Shown piece by piece: positions 23,401 through 33,029 of a stretch of DNA of 64,000 bases. The notes below the pieces were generated by a model, which ran no database searches, had not been told where the DNA came from, and was given only the letters and a program-made list of their open reading frames with translations. The position numbers and the translations under genes are program-made. The stretch covers positions 18,872,316 to 18,936,315 of the forward strand of contig OX459101.1 of NCBI GenBank assembly GCA_949775045.1, read 5' to 3'. Origin of the DNA: Metridium senile (Eukaryota; Cnidaria; Anthozoa; Actiniaria; Metridiidae). The stretch's first letter is position 1, and the number at the start of each line of letters is the position of its first letter.

Positions 23401-26400
23401 GATAACATTTTCAAGAAGTTACACAAATTTGAGAGAAACACCAAAACGAGGCATCTCAAAGCCCTCTAATTTATCATATTAACTTTATTGGCATTTTGCA
23501 CAGATCAGAGCAGCTTGCCAAACTTACCATGTATGCCTATTTTTGAACATTCTTTCATATATGACAGTGCAAAAATATTAAATATCTGTTACCTTTTTAC
23601 AGCTAAAAATTACAAAACAAGATGAATCTGTTGCTGAAGACATTGACAGGAATCATGTTATTATGCTGTTTGAAAACAGACTACACAGAAAAAGGTAGGT
23701 GACTTGACTTGACTTGACTTGTCTTGATTTGACTTGATTTGACTTAACTTGCCTTGACTTGTCTTTTCTCAATTTGGCTTGATTTGACTTGATTTGACTT
23801 GATTTGACTTGATTTGACTTAACTTGCCTTAACTTGTCTTTTCTCAATTTGGCTTGATTTGACTTGATTTGACTTGATTTGACTTAAAAGAGCACTTGAA
23901 CTCGATCTCTTATTGAACAGTTGATTTTTTCAGAGTGGCACAGGAGAATGAGCCTTGGTATGTGACTTTGAAACACAAGATCTATGTATCTCGACCAGGT
24001 ATTGATATCTTTAGTTTTTAGTATTATATCAACGTCAATAACTAAGGCTCGCCTAAATTGCTTATACAGTTGACTCTCTCGTAAGCTACCACCCTCAGAC
24101 TTGATCATGAAGAAAGTTGTCGCTGTTGTTGTCAACGGTTTTTTTAAATTAATGTATCGTAACGCTCTGTTTGACATATTTTTTTTCCGCAATGGAATCT
24201 CTAAAGTGGAGGTGTAGAGTCAAGCACACACCTCCCCACTCATAGCCCTCTCACCGCCCCCACATAGTACGTTTTCAAGTATGCATGGTTTTCAAGTATC
24301 TAAAAGTACCTGTGCTTTCCATTGCTTTTAGACTTCAAGTTTTCAACACAGTTTCTATCAGCAGTGTTTGTGTCTTTGATATTTGTTTATCAGGTACTTA
24401 TCATTGATCTTGTTGCTACGGTGGCCCACAACGGACATGCTGCAAATAAAACCAGTTGCTGCAAATAAGAAACGAGTTGCTGCAAATAAAACCAGTTGCT
24501 GCAAATAAGAAACGAGTTGCTGCAAATAAAACCAGTTGCTGCAAATAAGAAACGAGTTGCTGCAAATAAAAAACGAGTTGCTGCAAATAAAACACAGCAA
24601 TCTGCGCGCACATGTGTCCGAGTAAGACTGGCGGTGATCAATCTTTGACTGTATATAGTAGTTGTTGTGGTGTATTTAAATACTTTTTGGATCTTTTTTA
24701 GCTAGTTTAAAGCCATATTTTAACGATTATTCCGGAGTGAAACAATGACTTCAAAAAGCAAGAAAACGGAGCAAATCGTTAGGTTTATTTTTGTATTTCT
24801 GAATTCTAGTAAAAGTTATGGATAGAAAGATCATTGGTCATTGACTCAGTCTTAGTTTTGGGGATTATGGAGGGATCTTTCGGGGATAACTTGCCGATCA
24901 GATGAAAGTGAAGGTAATGTTCACCCGAATCGCCAGCCTTGTGTAAATATATGAACTTACTTAAAAATTGAAAATCTCCAAGCGACCATGTAATGTTCTG
25001 TTTATTTATATATAATTGTCAATGAAATACCTATATTTCTCTGTTTCAAAAATTTGATATCTTCACGTGTGAAAATAACATGTTATTTTCACATGTGAAG
25101 ATATCATCACTATGGTTACACAGCTTTACGGTAACTTCTTGTGTCAAAAAAATTTATATTTTATTTTCATTAATAATGATATAATAAACAGAACATTACA
25201 TGGTCGCTTGGAGATACAAATTTTATTGGCGATTCCGGTGAACATTAATTGCCTTCACTTTCATATATCCCCGAAAGATCCCTCCATAATCCCCAAAACC
25301 TAGACTGAGTCAATGGCCAATGATCCTTCTATCCATAACTTTTACTAGAATTCAGAAATACAAAAATAAACCTAACGATTTGCTCCGTTTTCTTGCTTTT
25401 TATCGTTGTTTCACTCCGGAATAACCGTTAAAATATGGCTTTAAACTAGCTAAAAACCACCCAAGTATTTAAATACACCACAATTAATATTTTATTTAAA
25501 AAAAAAAATCCACTGAATACAAGTGATTTGCTTGGGCTGCCAGTGTTCTCGCCTCCAGTGTTACTCGTACACATGCGCACGCAGATTGCTGTGTTTTATT
25601 TGCAGCAACTCGTTTCTTATTTGCAGCAACTCGTTTCTTATTTGCAGCAACTCGTTTCTTATTTGCAGCAACTCGTTTCTTATTTGCAGCAACTGGTTTT
25701 ATTTGCAGCAAATCGTTTCCTATTTGCAGCAACTCGTTTCTTATTTGCAGCAACTGATTTTATTTGTAGCAATTCGTTTCTTATTTGCAGCAACTGGTTT
25801 TATTTGCAGCATGTCCCTTGTGGGCCACCGTATATTCTCAATTCAATATAACTTTATTTATCACTGCATCAAAAACCATGGCCGTAGCCAGACTCAAATG
25901 ATAACCAGGGCACATTGACTGGAGAAGGCTGGAGCAACCAGCTAGGGGTTTCGCCCCCCTGTATATATAATGTACCTAGGATACCTTTCTGCCTTGAAAT
26001 AAATAGTTCCATTTGCATTTGCAATCTTTAGATATATATTTGATTTGTTGTCTTTACAGCTCACACTTGTTTTCATCATGCTGATAATTGATTACAAAAG
26101 ACTTGTTTCAATAACATTTGTCAATAAAAATATGATTGCAGAAATGCTTCAAGTTCTATTTGGTAAGAAAGCTGTTGTTTATAAGGGAGCAGTAATTATT
26201 TTTGGTGGAGAATAGGAATGGTTGTTATCCTGCTTAAAATTGACAGCCCCTTCCTCAATTGACATAATAATATTTTTTTGTGATCTTAGATTGCCCAGAA
26301 AATGAGTAAGTCCCTCCTTCCCAAGCCTCCAAAACCCTTTGTGAAATTAAAATCACCCAACCATTTAGTCCCACCATATATAATGAGTGCTCCCTAAGAT

Positions 26401-29400
26401 TACTTTTTTATAATCCATACATGCATTTAGTTATAATTTATCATGTGTTACCATGGTGATGATCATGATGAAGTGCACTTTCATCATGATCATTACTTTT
26501 TAAATGATGTATGGTACTTTTTTTTCGTCAGACTATTCGACAGCAGCGCTTCTCCTTGGTAGTTTGGTTGCTGTAGTTCAACTATGTATGTTTTTACGAA
26601 GACATAGGTAAGGGCCGAAATACATTATCCCCGAGGGGAGGGGGTGGGGTTGGCTAGTTGACAGCAGCGCTTCTCCTTGGTAGTTTAGTTGCTGTAGCCC
26701 AGCTATGTATGTTTTTTACGAAGACACCGGTAAGGGCCGAAATACATTATCCCCCGAGGGGAGGGGGTGGGGTTGACTAGTTGACAGCAGCGCTTCTCCT
26801 TGGTAGTTTGGTTGCTGTAGTTCAACTATGTATGTTTTTACGAAGACACAGGTACGGATACAATAACCCGAAGTAGGGGTAGGGAGGGGGGACTATTTGA
26901 CAGCAGGGTTTCTCCTTGGTAGTTTGGTTGCTGTAGTTCAACTATGTATGTTTTTACGAAGACACAGGTATTAAATACATTAACCCGAAGTAGGGGTAGG
27001 GAGGGGGACTATTTGACAGCAGGGTTTCTCCTTGGTAGTTTGGTTGCTGTAGTTCAACTGTGTATGTTTTTACGAAGACATAGGTATGGAGTATATTAAC
27101 CCAGTTCCTTTGGGGGAAAATAACAAATTAATCATTTATGGAGCAAATACATTTTATGGCTTCAAAACATCGGCAATTGTAAAGGGCATGAAAAAGGTTT
27201 AGCTTTAAGGGTGCAAATGTATTTGCACATCACCTTCATATTGATTCATTACAGCGATATTCGTTGTATCGCGACCTGCTGTTTGAAAACTTCGGTTTGA
27301 TGTGGTCTTTTGTGGACCGTCAATCAACTAGGGGGCGGAGTTATGTAATATGGTTAGCCGCTGATCATGAGCTATAGGACACATGACATTTATGCACGAG
27401 GGAAACGTTAGATCGTTGTATAATTTACTAACAAATGAAAATTTCTTATTAATAAACCACAATAAAAGTTTGTAATATCTGCTTTATTACCTCATGTGTT
27501 GTATTACGCTTTCCAAAGTCTAAAACCCCCAATAAATAGACAAAACATTTGAAACCCCCAACGATAACAACCCGTTGGTTATCAAACGAACGTTGATTTT
27601 GTTAGTAAATTATAACAATCTATGTTGCCCTCGTGCATAAATGCCATGTGTCCTATATAGAGCTCATGATCAGCGACTAACCATTACATAACTCCGCCCC
27701 ATAGTTGATTGACAGTCCATAAAAAAAAAAAATCAAACCGAAGTTTTCAAACAGCAAGTTGTGATACAATTGCAACGAATAGTTGTCTCTAATTTCAACG
27801 ATATACATGACAGATCAGATGTTCTTAAAACATACCAAACAAGAAGAGGACTACTACCAGATGAACATATGAACCCTAAAACTCTTGTGGTTAGTATGAT
27901 GATGATGCCGGTGATGATGATGGTGATGGTGATGGTGATAATGATCGTAGCTGAATGTAATCCAGTTCTGTAACCATATCACCTCAAACTCGATCCTACT
28001 CTCTTGTTTAAATCTTATAGGGTAAATGTCTCCGTTTTTGTGGATATCAAATTGGATTCACTGCAATTGGTAAGCAAACTCTCCGTATTTAGTGAACACA
28101 TGTATATACAACATTTATCGATTGATGGATGGATGGATTGATGGATTGATGGATTGATTGATTGATTGATTGATTGGTTGGTTGGTTGGTTGGTTGGTTG
28201 GTTGGTTGGTTGGTTGGTTGGTTGGTTGGTTGGTTGGTTGGTTGGTTGGTTGGTTGGTTGGTTGGTTGGTTGGTTGGTTGGTTGGTTGGTTGGTTGGTTG
28301 GTTGGTTGGTTGGTTGGTACAATTTGTAATTAATAGATACTCACGTTGTTTTGAAAGTTATCAAATAGGACTCGCCTAAAAGGCTTGAACACTTTCAAAA
28401 CATCACGTGTATCTATTAATAATTACGAATTGCACTCAAGATCGTGCGATTTCCAATACAAATTAATGTATCAGATCTATCAGATCAGATCAAGTTTGTT
28501 GTGAATTCTTTTGATAGGTTATCTTGTTGTGTCCATCTCCATATTTTTCCTGTTATCACCGGTTTTGCTTTGCAAACTCGTAGACATGAAGTATGGTAGA
28601 GAATTTCTTCTTGAAATACTGAAACACTATTTTCTTGTTCTACTGTGAGTATATATTGTATTTTTAGTTATTTATTGTATTTACTTATTTTAAACTGGTG
28701 GTTTTATAACTAAAAAAGCACGGATCAACCCTAACTTGTTTTTAACAAAGTCAACTATTTCAAAAAGGTTGTTCAAGGCGATATGTCATTCCAAGACATT
28801 GAGGAATTATAGGCATACGCCTATTTCAGAAAGGTTATTCAGGGCGATATGTCATTCCAAGACATTAAGGAATTATAGGCATACACCTATTTGAAAAAGT
28901 TTGTTCAAGGCGATAGTTCATTTCAAGAAGGAAAGGAATTATAGGCATACACCTTTTTCAAAAAGGTTGTTCACGGCGATAGGTCATTCCAAGAAGGAAA
29001 AGATCGATCAATTAATAGGCATGCACCTATTTTATGAATATTGATTTAATTTATTATAGTTTTATATTATGTTCTATTTACTGTGCAGGCCTATGGTTAT
29101 ATCTCCATTACTCATTTGGATTTCACTTGTGTTGCTGTGCAAGTTTGTGTTTTGTGACAGAACATATCCCGATCTGACAGTTACCATTGACAACAGGTAA
29201 CGCCATCATGTCACTTCATCTTGTCACGCCCTCTTGTATAGATTTTTACGGTCGTGACGAAAATTGTGGGAGCAGGCATCACATGCCTGGAATCGGGGAT
29301 CAAAAAGTCCAAATCAAGTGGAATCAGGGATCACAGAATAAGGATCGCAATCATATTATATCTTCTTTCTCACTGTATTTTTCCATTTTTATGTTTCAGG

Positions 29401-31246
29401 CGTTTGTTTGACGTCATGTCCTATTTCTTCTTCTTCCTAAATATCTTGGTTGGATTATTGTCAGGACTGTCACGTGTTGCTAAAGGAGCAGTTTTAGGAG
29501 TCGTTTTCCTGTGCCGACTTGACCGATCGTTATTGATGACAGGGTACAGAAAATGGGATAGAGGTGAGATGAATACTAATCACCACACACTTTAAACACA
29601 TCGAACCAGTTATCTCAACAATTAACTTGCTAAACCAACCAATCCATCAGCCAACCAACCAGCCTACTTATCAATCAACGAACACAACAACCAATGTACG
29701 AAAGAAACAACCAACAACACAACCAACCAACCAACTATCCAAGTAATCAACCAGCCTACTTATCAACCAACCAACAAAACAACCAACGTACGAAAAAAAA
29801 AAAAAAACAACACAACCAACCAACCAATTAACTAACCAACCCATCCCTGTATGTAAAGACCGGTCCCTTACTGAAATGCACAAACTATAATAAATCAGTA
29901 GTTCATTAATGCATTGCTACTGGATTTTGTCAGTTCTCATTTAGTTCTGTTTACCTTGATGATAGGTTACATGGCGTATCTTGGTTTTCTTAATGTACTG
30001 GTTGCCTTCAGACATCCCGTCATGCTTTGTTTCTGCCAGATTTTAATCGAGCAAAGACGTATTGTCTATTCAGGTGATTTGATGATGATTGAAAAATGAA
30101 ATAACAACAAACAAAAGGAAAGGAGAAGAAGGAAAAGGAGGAACGAAGGAAGACGGAACTGAGGAACGAAGGAAGGACTGCGGAACGAAGGAAGGACTGA
30201 GGAACGAAGGAAGGACTGAGGAACGAAGGAAGGACTGGGGAACGAAGAAAGGACTGAGGAACGAAGGAAGGACTGAGGAAAGAAGGAAGGACTGGGGAAC
30301 GAAGGAAGGACTGAGGAACGAAGGAAGGACTGAGGAACGAAGGAAGGACTGGGGAACGAAGGAAGGACTGAGGAACGAAGGAAGGACTGAGGAAAGAAGG
30401 AAGGACTGGGGAACGAAGGAAGGACTGAGGAACGAAGGAAGGACTGAGGAACGAAGGAAGGACTGAGGAACGAAGGAAGGACTGAGGAACGAAGGAAGGA
30501 CTGGGGAACGAAGGAAGGACTGGGGAACGAAGGAAGGACTGGGAAACGAAGGAAGGACTGAGGAAAGAAGGAAGGACTGAGGAACGAAGGAAGGACTGCG
30601 GAACGAAGGAAGGACTGAGGAAGGAAGGAAGGACTGCGGAACGAAGGAAGGACTGAGGAACGAAGGAAGGACTGAGGAACGAAGGAAGGACTGAGGAACG
30701 AAGGAAGGACTGAGGAACGAAGGAAGGACTGAGGAACGAAGGAAGGACTGAGGAACGAAGGAAGGACTGAGGAACGAAGGAAGGACTGAGGAACGAAGGA
30801 AGGACTGAGGAACGAAGGAAGGACTGAGGAACGAAGGAAGGACTGAGGAACGAAGGAAGGACTGAGGAACGAAGGAAGGACTGAGGAACGAAGGAAGGAC
30901 TGAGGAACGAAGGAAGGACTGAGGAACGAAGGAAGGACTGAGGAACGAAGGAAGGATTGAAGAAAGGAGGAAGGGAATAAAAAGGAGCGAAGGAAAATAA
31001 GAAGGGGATTATCAAAATCATCTCTTTTTCTTTGTAGACTATCCTACAAGAGAAGGACCACGTGTTTCAACTAAAGCTCTAAATCGTTGGTTTCTAGCTG
31101 TACTGCTAATACGCAACCCAAGCCTTGTGCGTTACAGAAAGCAGGGCACAGTGAGGTTTGACAGAGTCTATTCCCCAGATCCTACAGACACAGCTATCAT
31201 CATCTTAAAAGAGGCAAACATGCCATTGAAAGGATGTAAAGTGTGA
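18079..31246 (+). CDS. STRA6-like membrane receptor/transporter, copy B (18 exons)
   Basis: Exons: 18079-18127, 18551-18636, 19179-19333, 20431(or 20440)-20551, 21626-21698, 22437-22583, 23603-23694, 23934-23998, 24332-24393, 26060-26162, 26532-26607, 27814-27889, 28021-28069, 28518-28644, 29089-29196, 29400-29563, 29966-30073, 31038-31246 (stop TGA 31244). Every junction has AG/GT borders and all phases agree, giving about 623 codons against roughly 670 for human STRA6. The product is mostly hydrophobic segments. Family matches by eye include RGxPGLPxPVDFL-type sequence at the exon 2/3 join (here GRPGLPMPVDFLG), [11 protein letters not shown] in exon 13, LNILVG in exon 16, the [14 protein letters not shown] segment in exon 17, and a C-terminal NPSLVRYRK segment. 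STRA6 proteins bind retinol carrier protein and move retinol across the plasma membrane; ligand here is unknown. The exon holding the start codon was not found upstream of 18079. Confidence 0.86.
18405..18473. repeat. (CAGA)n microsatellite
   Basis: About 17 CAGA units ahead of exon 2 of copy B; longer than in unit A. Confidence 0.95.
18687..19153. repeat. Pyrimidine-rich minisatellite in intron 2, unit B
   Basis: Same 27-bp family as 2980-3425, with one extra unit and a few substitutions. It lies between exons 2 and 3. Confidence 0.9.
19376..20268. repeat. CAGACAGA-rich minisatellite in intron 3, unit B
   Basis: About 20 irregular units of 35-55 bp built from ACATGGAGACAGACAGATGC followed by AGGGTAACAGACAGACATAC. 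It gives long cysteine-rich open frames on the minus strand that are repeat artefacts. It starts exactly where unit B stops matching unit A. Confidence 0.92.
20319..20410. repeat. (GGCT)n microsatellite
   Basis: 23 uninterrupted GGCT units, ending 20 bp before the acceptor of exon 4 of copy B. Confidence 0.96.
20431..22583 (+). CDS. STRA6-like copy B, exons 4-6
   Basis: Exon 4 (to 20551) encodes [18 protein letters not shown], matching the family's second/third helix region. It has two possible in-frame acceptors 9 nt apart (20431 and 20440), which would add or drop three residues. Exon 5 is 21626-21698: the donor GTAGGT at 21699 keeps frame, while the next GT at 21703 would not. Exon 6 is 22437-22583 (147 nt, phase 0 at both ends) with a helix beginning [18 protein letters not shown]. 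None of these exons exists in copy A. Confidence 0.82.
20552..21016. other. Intron 4, first part
   Basis: Contains a short TTA run (20594-20613). Otherwise no gene or clear repeat was recognised. Confidence 0.5.
21017..21290. repeat. (ATGATT)n microsatellite
   Basis: About 45 near-perfect hexamer units, one of the purest and longest arrays in the window. Poly-DY, poly-MI, poly-I and poly-HN frames overlap it and are artefacts. Confidence 0.96.
21830..22345. repeat. Degenerate CCAA-rich tract in intron 5
   Basis: Imperfect CCAA, CCAACCAA and ACAACCAA units, interrupted by TTTATATTTATA and short unique stretches. A similar tract occurs at 29600-29840. Confidence 0.85.
22660..23001 (-). mobile_element. 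Penelope-like element 3' remnant
   Basis: On the minus strand the frame 23001-22741 contains [20 protein letters not shown], which resembles the C-terminal end of the GIY-YIG endonuclease of Penelope-like retroelements (ILEA/FEAxxI...KPxxN). It is followed on the minus strand by GATGATGCCGTTGACGGCGA AAGCTCAGACC, a tail motif of that class as I recall it. Only the last part of the endonuclease remains. It sits in intron 6 of copy B. Confidence 0.62.
23077..23221. mobile_element. MITE with 22-bp inverted repeats
   Basis: GTGTCTATATACTGTGATGT AA at 23077 and its complement ending at 23221; 145 bp, no coding capacity. It lies in intron 6 of copy B. Confidence 0.75.
23603..26162 (+). CDS. STRA6-like copy B, exons 7-10
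   Basis: Exon 7 (23603-23694) encodes a polar, probably cytosolic segment ([17 protein letters not shown]). Exon 8 (23934-23998) ends KHKIYVSRP, the counterpart of the family's basic stretch before a helix. Exon 9 (24332-24393) is a helix, [20 protein letters not shown]. Exon 10 (26060-26162) continues [19 protein letters not shown]. The intron between exons 9 and 10 holds a 1.4-kb near-palindromic element (24419-25830). Phases are 0-2, 1-1, 2-0 and 0-1, all compatible. Confidence 0.82.
23697..23885. repeat. TTGACTTGATT pentamer-type repeat
   Basis: Degenerate TTGAC/TTGAT repeats in a larger roughly 65-bp periodicity (CTTTTCTCAATTTGGCTTGA at 23762 and 23838). The array begins 2 bp after the exon 7 donor (AAAAG|GTAGGT). 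Confidence 0.9.
24419..25830. mobile_element. 1.4-kb near-palindromic foldback element with minisatellite arms
   Basis: The two halves are inverted copies around a perfect centre between 25080 and 25081 (AAAATAACATGTTATTTT). Ends CGGTGGCCCAC and GTGGGCCACCG are each flanked by TA (24417-24418 and 25831-25832), fitting Tc1/mariner-type target choice. Inside each arm is a tandem array of a 19-22-bp unit GCTGCAAATAAGAAACGAGT: 8 units in the left arm, 11 in the right. No transposase. It lies in intron 9 of STRA6-like copy B. Confidence 0.85.
26532..26607 (+). CDS. STRA6-like copy B, exon 11
   Basis: A 76-nt exon, [18 protein letters not shown] followed by CMFLRRHR, one helix and a basic cap. Acceptor TTTTTTTTCGTCAG and donor AG|GTAAGG are good. 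Four degenerate copies of this exon follow directly downstream (26655-27090). They keep donor-like ends but lack an AG acceptor, so only this first copy is taken as functional. Confidence 0.8.
26655..27090 (+). repeat. Tandem degenerate copies of STRA6-like exon 11
   Basis: Four units of about 110-130 bp follow the true exon (26532-26607), starting near 26659, 26783, 26898 and 27015. Each carries GACAGCAGSGYTTCTCCTTG and TTTTTACGAAGACA followed by GGTA. The AG before the exon is replaced (for example GGGGTTGACTAGTTGACAG and GGGGGACTATTTGACAG), so none has a usable acceptor. G-rich spacers with GAGGGG separate the units. Confidence 0.88.
27259..27780. mobile_element. MITE with long inverted arms in intron 11
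   Basis: About 190-bp arms: left ATTCGTTGTATCGCGACCTG, right the complement of the sequence ending GCAACGAAT at 27780. The arms share CTGTTTGAAAACTTCGGTTT and CATGTGTCCTATA. The right end lies 34 bp before exon 12. Confidence 0.78.
27814..29196 (+). CDS. STRA6-like copy B, exons 12-15
   Basis: Exon 12 (27814-27889) encodes a cytosolic linker ending [16 protein letters not shown]; its acceptor context is weak and lies 34 bp after a MITE end. Exon 13 (28021-28069) carries [10 protein letters not shown], matching the family's conserved YQxAF-type helix start. Exon 14 (28518-28644) encodes [19 protein letters not shown]. Exon 15 (29089-29196) carries [18 protein letters not shown] and [14 protein letters not shown], the counterpart of the family's extracellular loop before the last helices. 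Exons 14 and 15 have paralogues in copy A. Confidence 0.82.
28163..28317. repeat. (TTGG)n microsatellite
   Basis: About 35 TTGG units, preceded by GATT/GATG repeats from 28122. It lies in intron 13 of copy B. Confidence 0.96.
28757..29030. repeat. About 75-bp tandem repeat in intron 14
   Basis: Four units sharing AGGTTGTTCAAGGCGATA, TCATTCCAAGACATT and AATTATAGGCATACACCTAT. A related single unit is at 5150-5225 in the matching intron of copy A. Confidence 0.8.
29400..31246 (+). CDS. STRA6-like copy B, exons 16-18 (C-terminus)
   Basis: Exon 16 (29400-29563) holds the last helix and the LNILVG motif. Exon 17 (29966-30073) carries [20 protein letters not shown], matching the family's sequence around the SHPAM-type site. 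Exon 18 (31038-31246) carries the conserved [10 protein letters not shown] tail. The C-terminus of B ends early (LKGCKV) because one C is missing in CATGCCATTG. Copy A and the first downstream duplicate have CATGCCCATTG and read further. The intron before exon 18 is filled by a 19-bp minisatellite (30150-30955). Confidence 0.85.
30150..30955. repeat. 19-bp minisatellite in intron 17, unit B
   Basis: About 42 near-identical copies of GGAACGAAGGAAGGACTGA. Because 19 is not a multiple of 3, every frame is used in turn. The 333-codon minus frame with a 19-residue repeat is an artefact. Unit A has only a short GGAA tract in this position. Confidence 0.96.
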
Positions 31247-31261
31247 ATGTTTACTAGTTTT

Positions 31262-31495
31262 GTAGAGTAGAATAGAGAGCAGAAACAGATCCTACAGACA
31301 CAGCTACCATCGTCTTAGAAGAGGCAAACATGCCCATTGAAAGGATGAAAAGTGTGAATGTTTACTAGTTTTGTAGAGTCCACAATAGAGAGCAGAAACA
31401 GAACCTACAGACGCAGCTACCATCTTCTTAGAAGAGGCAAACATGCCATTGAAAGGATTTAAAGTGTGAATGTTTACTAGTTTTGTAGAGTAGAA
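31262..31495 (+). repeat. Two extra tandem copies of the STRA6-like exon 18 tail
   Basis: Units of about 112 bp carrying AGAWCCTACAGACRCAGCTA CCATC, then AGAGGCAAACATGCC, TTGAAAGGATKWAAAGTGTG and the 3' UTR start TTTACTAGTTTTGTAGAGT. They begin near 31287 and 31400. They follow the stop codon directly, so the last 60-70 codons' worth of coding end plus UTR start is present three times. Confidence 0.88.
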
Positions 31496-31619
31496 TAGAA
31501 GACCATGAAGCCCGTGTAGAGATATTTAGTATTGCTTATAATAACGTGCATGGAATTTTGAGATTGATTTGTTATGTCAAGTTGCCAACAATCGATTGTT
31601 TTTCACCTTGCAGCGACCC

Positions 31620-32175
31620 CAGCGACCCCCCGTATCTTTTGTCTTGTCTCTTAATTTATAACAAACTCTTGAATGGTTCTTAGTATTATTTATTGGTGAT
31701 ATAGACGTGACAACATTATATTTATCACTGATAACAAACTCTTGTTCTTAGCATTATTTATCATGTGATATAGACATGACAACATTATATTTATCACTGA
31801 TAACAAACTCTTGTTCTTAGCATTATTTATCATGTGATATAGACATGACAACATGATATTTATCACTGATAACAAACTCTTGTTCTTGCATTATTTATCA
31901 TGTGATATAGACATGACAACATTATATTTATCACTGATAACAAACTCTTGTTCTTAGCATTATTTATCACGTGATATAGGCATATGACAACATTATATTT
32001 ATCATTGATAACAAACTCTTGTTCTTAGCATTATTTATCATGTGATATAGACATGACAACATTATATTTATCATTGATAACAAACTCTTGTTCTTAGCAT
32101 TATTTATCATGTGATATAGACATGACGGCATTATATTTATCACTGATAACAAACTTTTGTTCTTTGTGTTATTTA
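31620..32175. repeat. TTATCA palindromic satellite, array 1
   Basis: About seven units of 68-70 bp: TTATCACTGATAACAAACTC, TTGTTCTTAGCATTATTTAT, CATGTGATATAGACATGACA. Each unit contains small palindromes (TTATCACTGATAA). The same satellite forms a larger array at 58150-59950. Unit A lacks it at the matching position (8240). Confidence 0.93.
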
Positions 32176-32186
32176 TAAATGTGAGG

Positions 32187-32472
32187 GGGGATACTCCCTC
32201 TGTCCAAGTGGTAGGGGTGATCGGCGTACTTTTTAGGGTAAAAATACTTTCCTGTGCATACCTTTTAGGGTCCTTTAAGGGTTCTGGCTCAAATTAAAAT
32301 CAGTTACGTAACATGATTTCGTACCTGTTCTTTTTTTTTTACTCTGTTTTGTCTCTTTGTTGGAGTAGAAATCGACAAGGCTTTCAGTTATTTTCAACGG
32401 TGCGTACCTTTTAGGAGTCGTTTTCAAAACCTTCGTCAATCACCCCTACCACTTGGACAAAGGGAGTACCCC
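32187..32472. mobile_element. MITE, CTCCCTYTGTCCAAGTGGTA family
   Basis: About 286 bp with 32-bp inverted ends: GGATACTCCCTCTGTCCAAG at the left, CTTGGACAAAGGGAGTACC at the right. Related left-end sequence occurs at 8246 and weakly at 56505. Confidence 0.75.
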
Positions 32473-32574
32473 TTCCCCTCCCCAGAGTATGTAGAGCATT
32501 ATATATATATATAATATCTTTTTCTAAGTGTTATTTATCAAGTGATATATGCATGATGGCATATTTGTGATAAT

Positions 32575-32972
32575 GATAAGAAGAAGAAGCTTCATTATTT
32601 ATATAGCGCTAAATCTCTCGAATAGTTCATAGCGCTTTACAATCTACTATTATGTAAATGGAGGACTTATATCAGACTGCTGAAAACCAGCAGTTTACAA
32701 TCATGATCAGTGTGGTTAGTGAATGATATGCCTCCGAGACCTGACTGTTTTTCCGGAAGACAATCCAGCCCCTACTCTTAACAAGCAGCGCAACAGAATC
32801 TTTAATGTCCACCTTACACAGTACAAGAGTGAAAGCAGACGGGACCTCCTTATCCGAGAAGACGCGGCACATAGAGAGTAAAGTGTCTTGCCCAAGGATA
32901 CAACACAATCTCCCAGGCTGGGAATCGAGCCCAGACCAGTGGGCCCAGAATTCGATCCACTGACCACTAGAC
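32575..32972 (-). mobile_element. tRNA-derived SINE
   Basis: Read on the minus strand: a tRNA-like head with A-box-like TAGTGGTCAGTGG and B-box-like GCTCGATTCCC. It continues into CTTGGGCAAGACACTTTACT, a sequence common in animal SINEs, then a body, and a tail TTTAGCGCTATATAAATAAT ending in TTCTTCTTC. About 400 bp and apparently full length. Confidence 0.72.
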
Positions 32973-33029
32973 TTATCACCGATAACAAACTCTTGTTCTT
33001 AATGTGATTTATATATAAAGTGATATATT

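Larger units (their letters stand above)
8687..32470. repeat. Segmental tandem duplication, unit B
   Basis: Starts at 8687 with the same sequence as position 1. It is longer than unit A because of the hAT-like insertion (9395-13946), the inverted-repeat element and its tandem duplication (14422-17755), the extra exons 4-13, and expanded repeats in introns. The 3' flank after the stop codon also matches A until about 31610. There a satellite (31620-32175) interrupts, and similarity resumes at 32187 (compare 8246). Confidence 0.75.

Noticed and set aside
30020..31021. 333-codon minus frame with a 19-residue repeat
   Set aside because: A 19-bp minisatellite read three times per 57 bases gives a 19-residue periodicity; it lies in an intron of the STRA6-like gene.
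31690..32152. Regularly spaced repeats resembling a CRISPR array
   Set aside because: No unique spacers; the whole 69-bp unit is repeated, there are no cas genes, and the DNA is animal-like.
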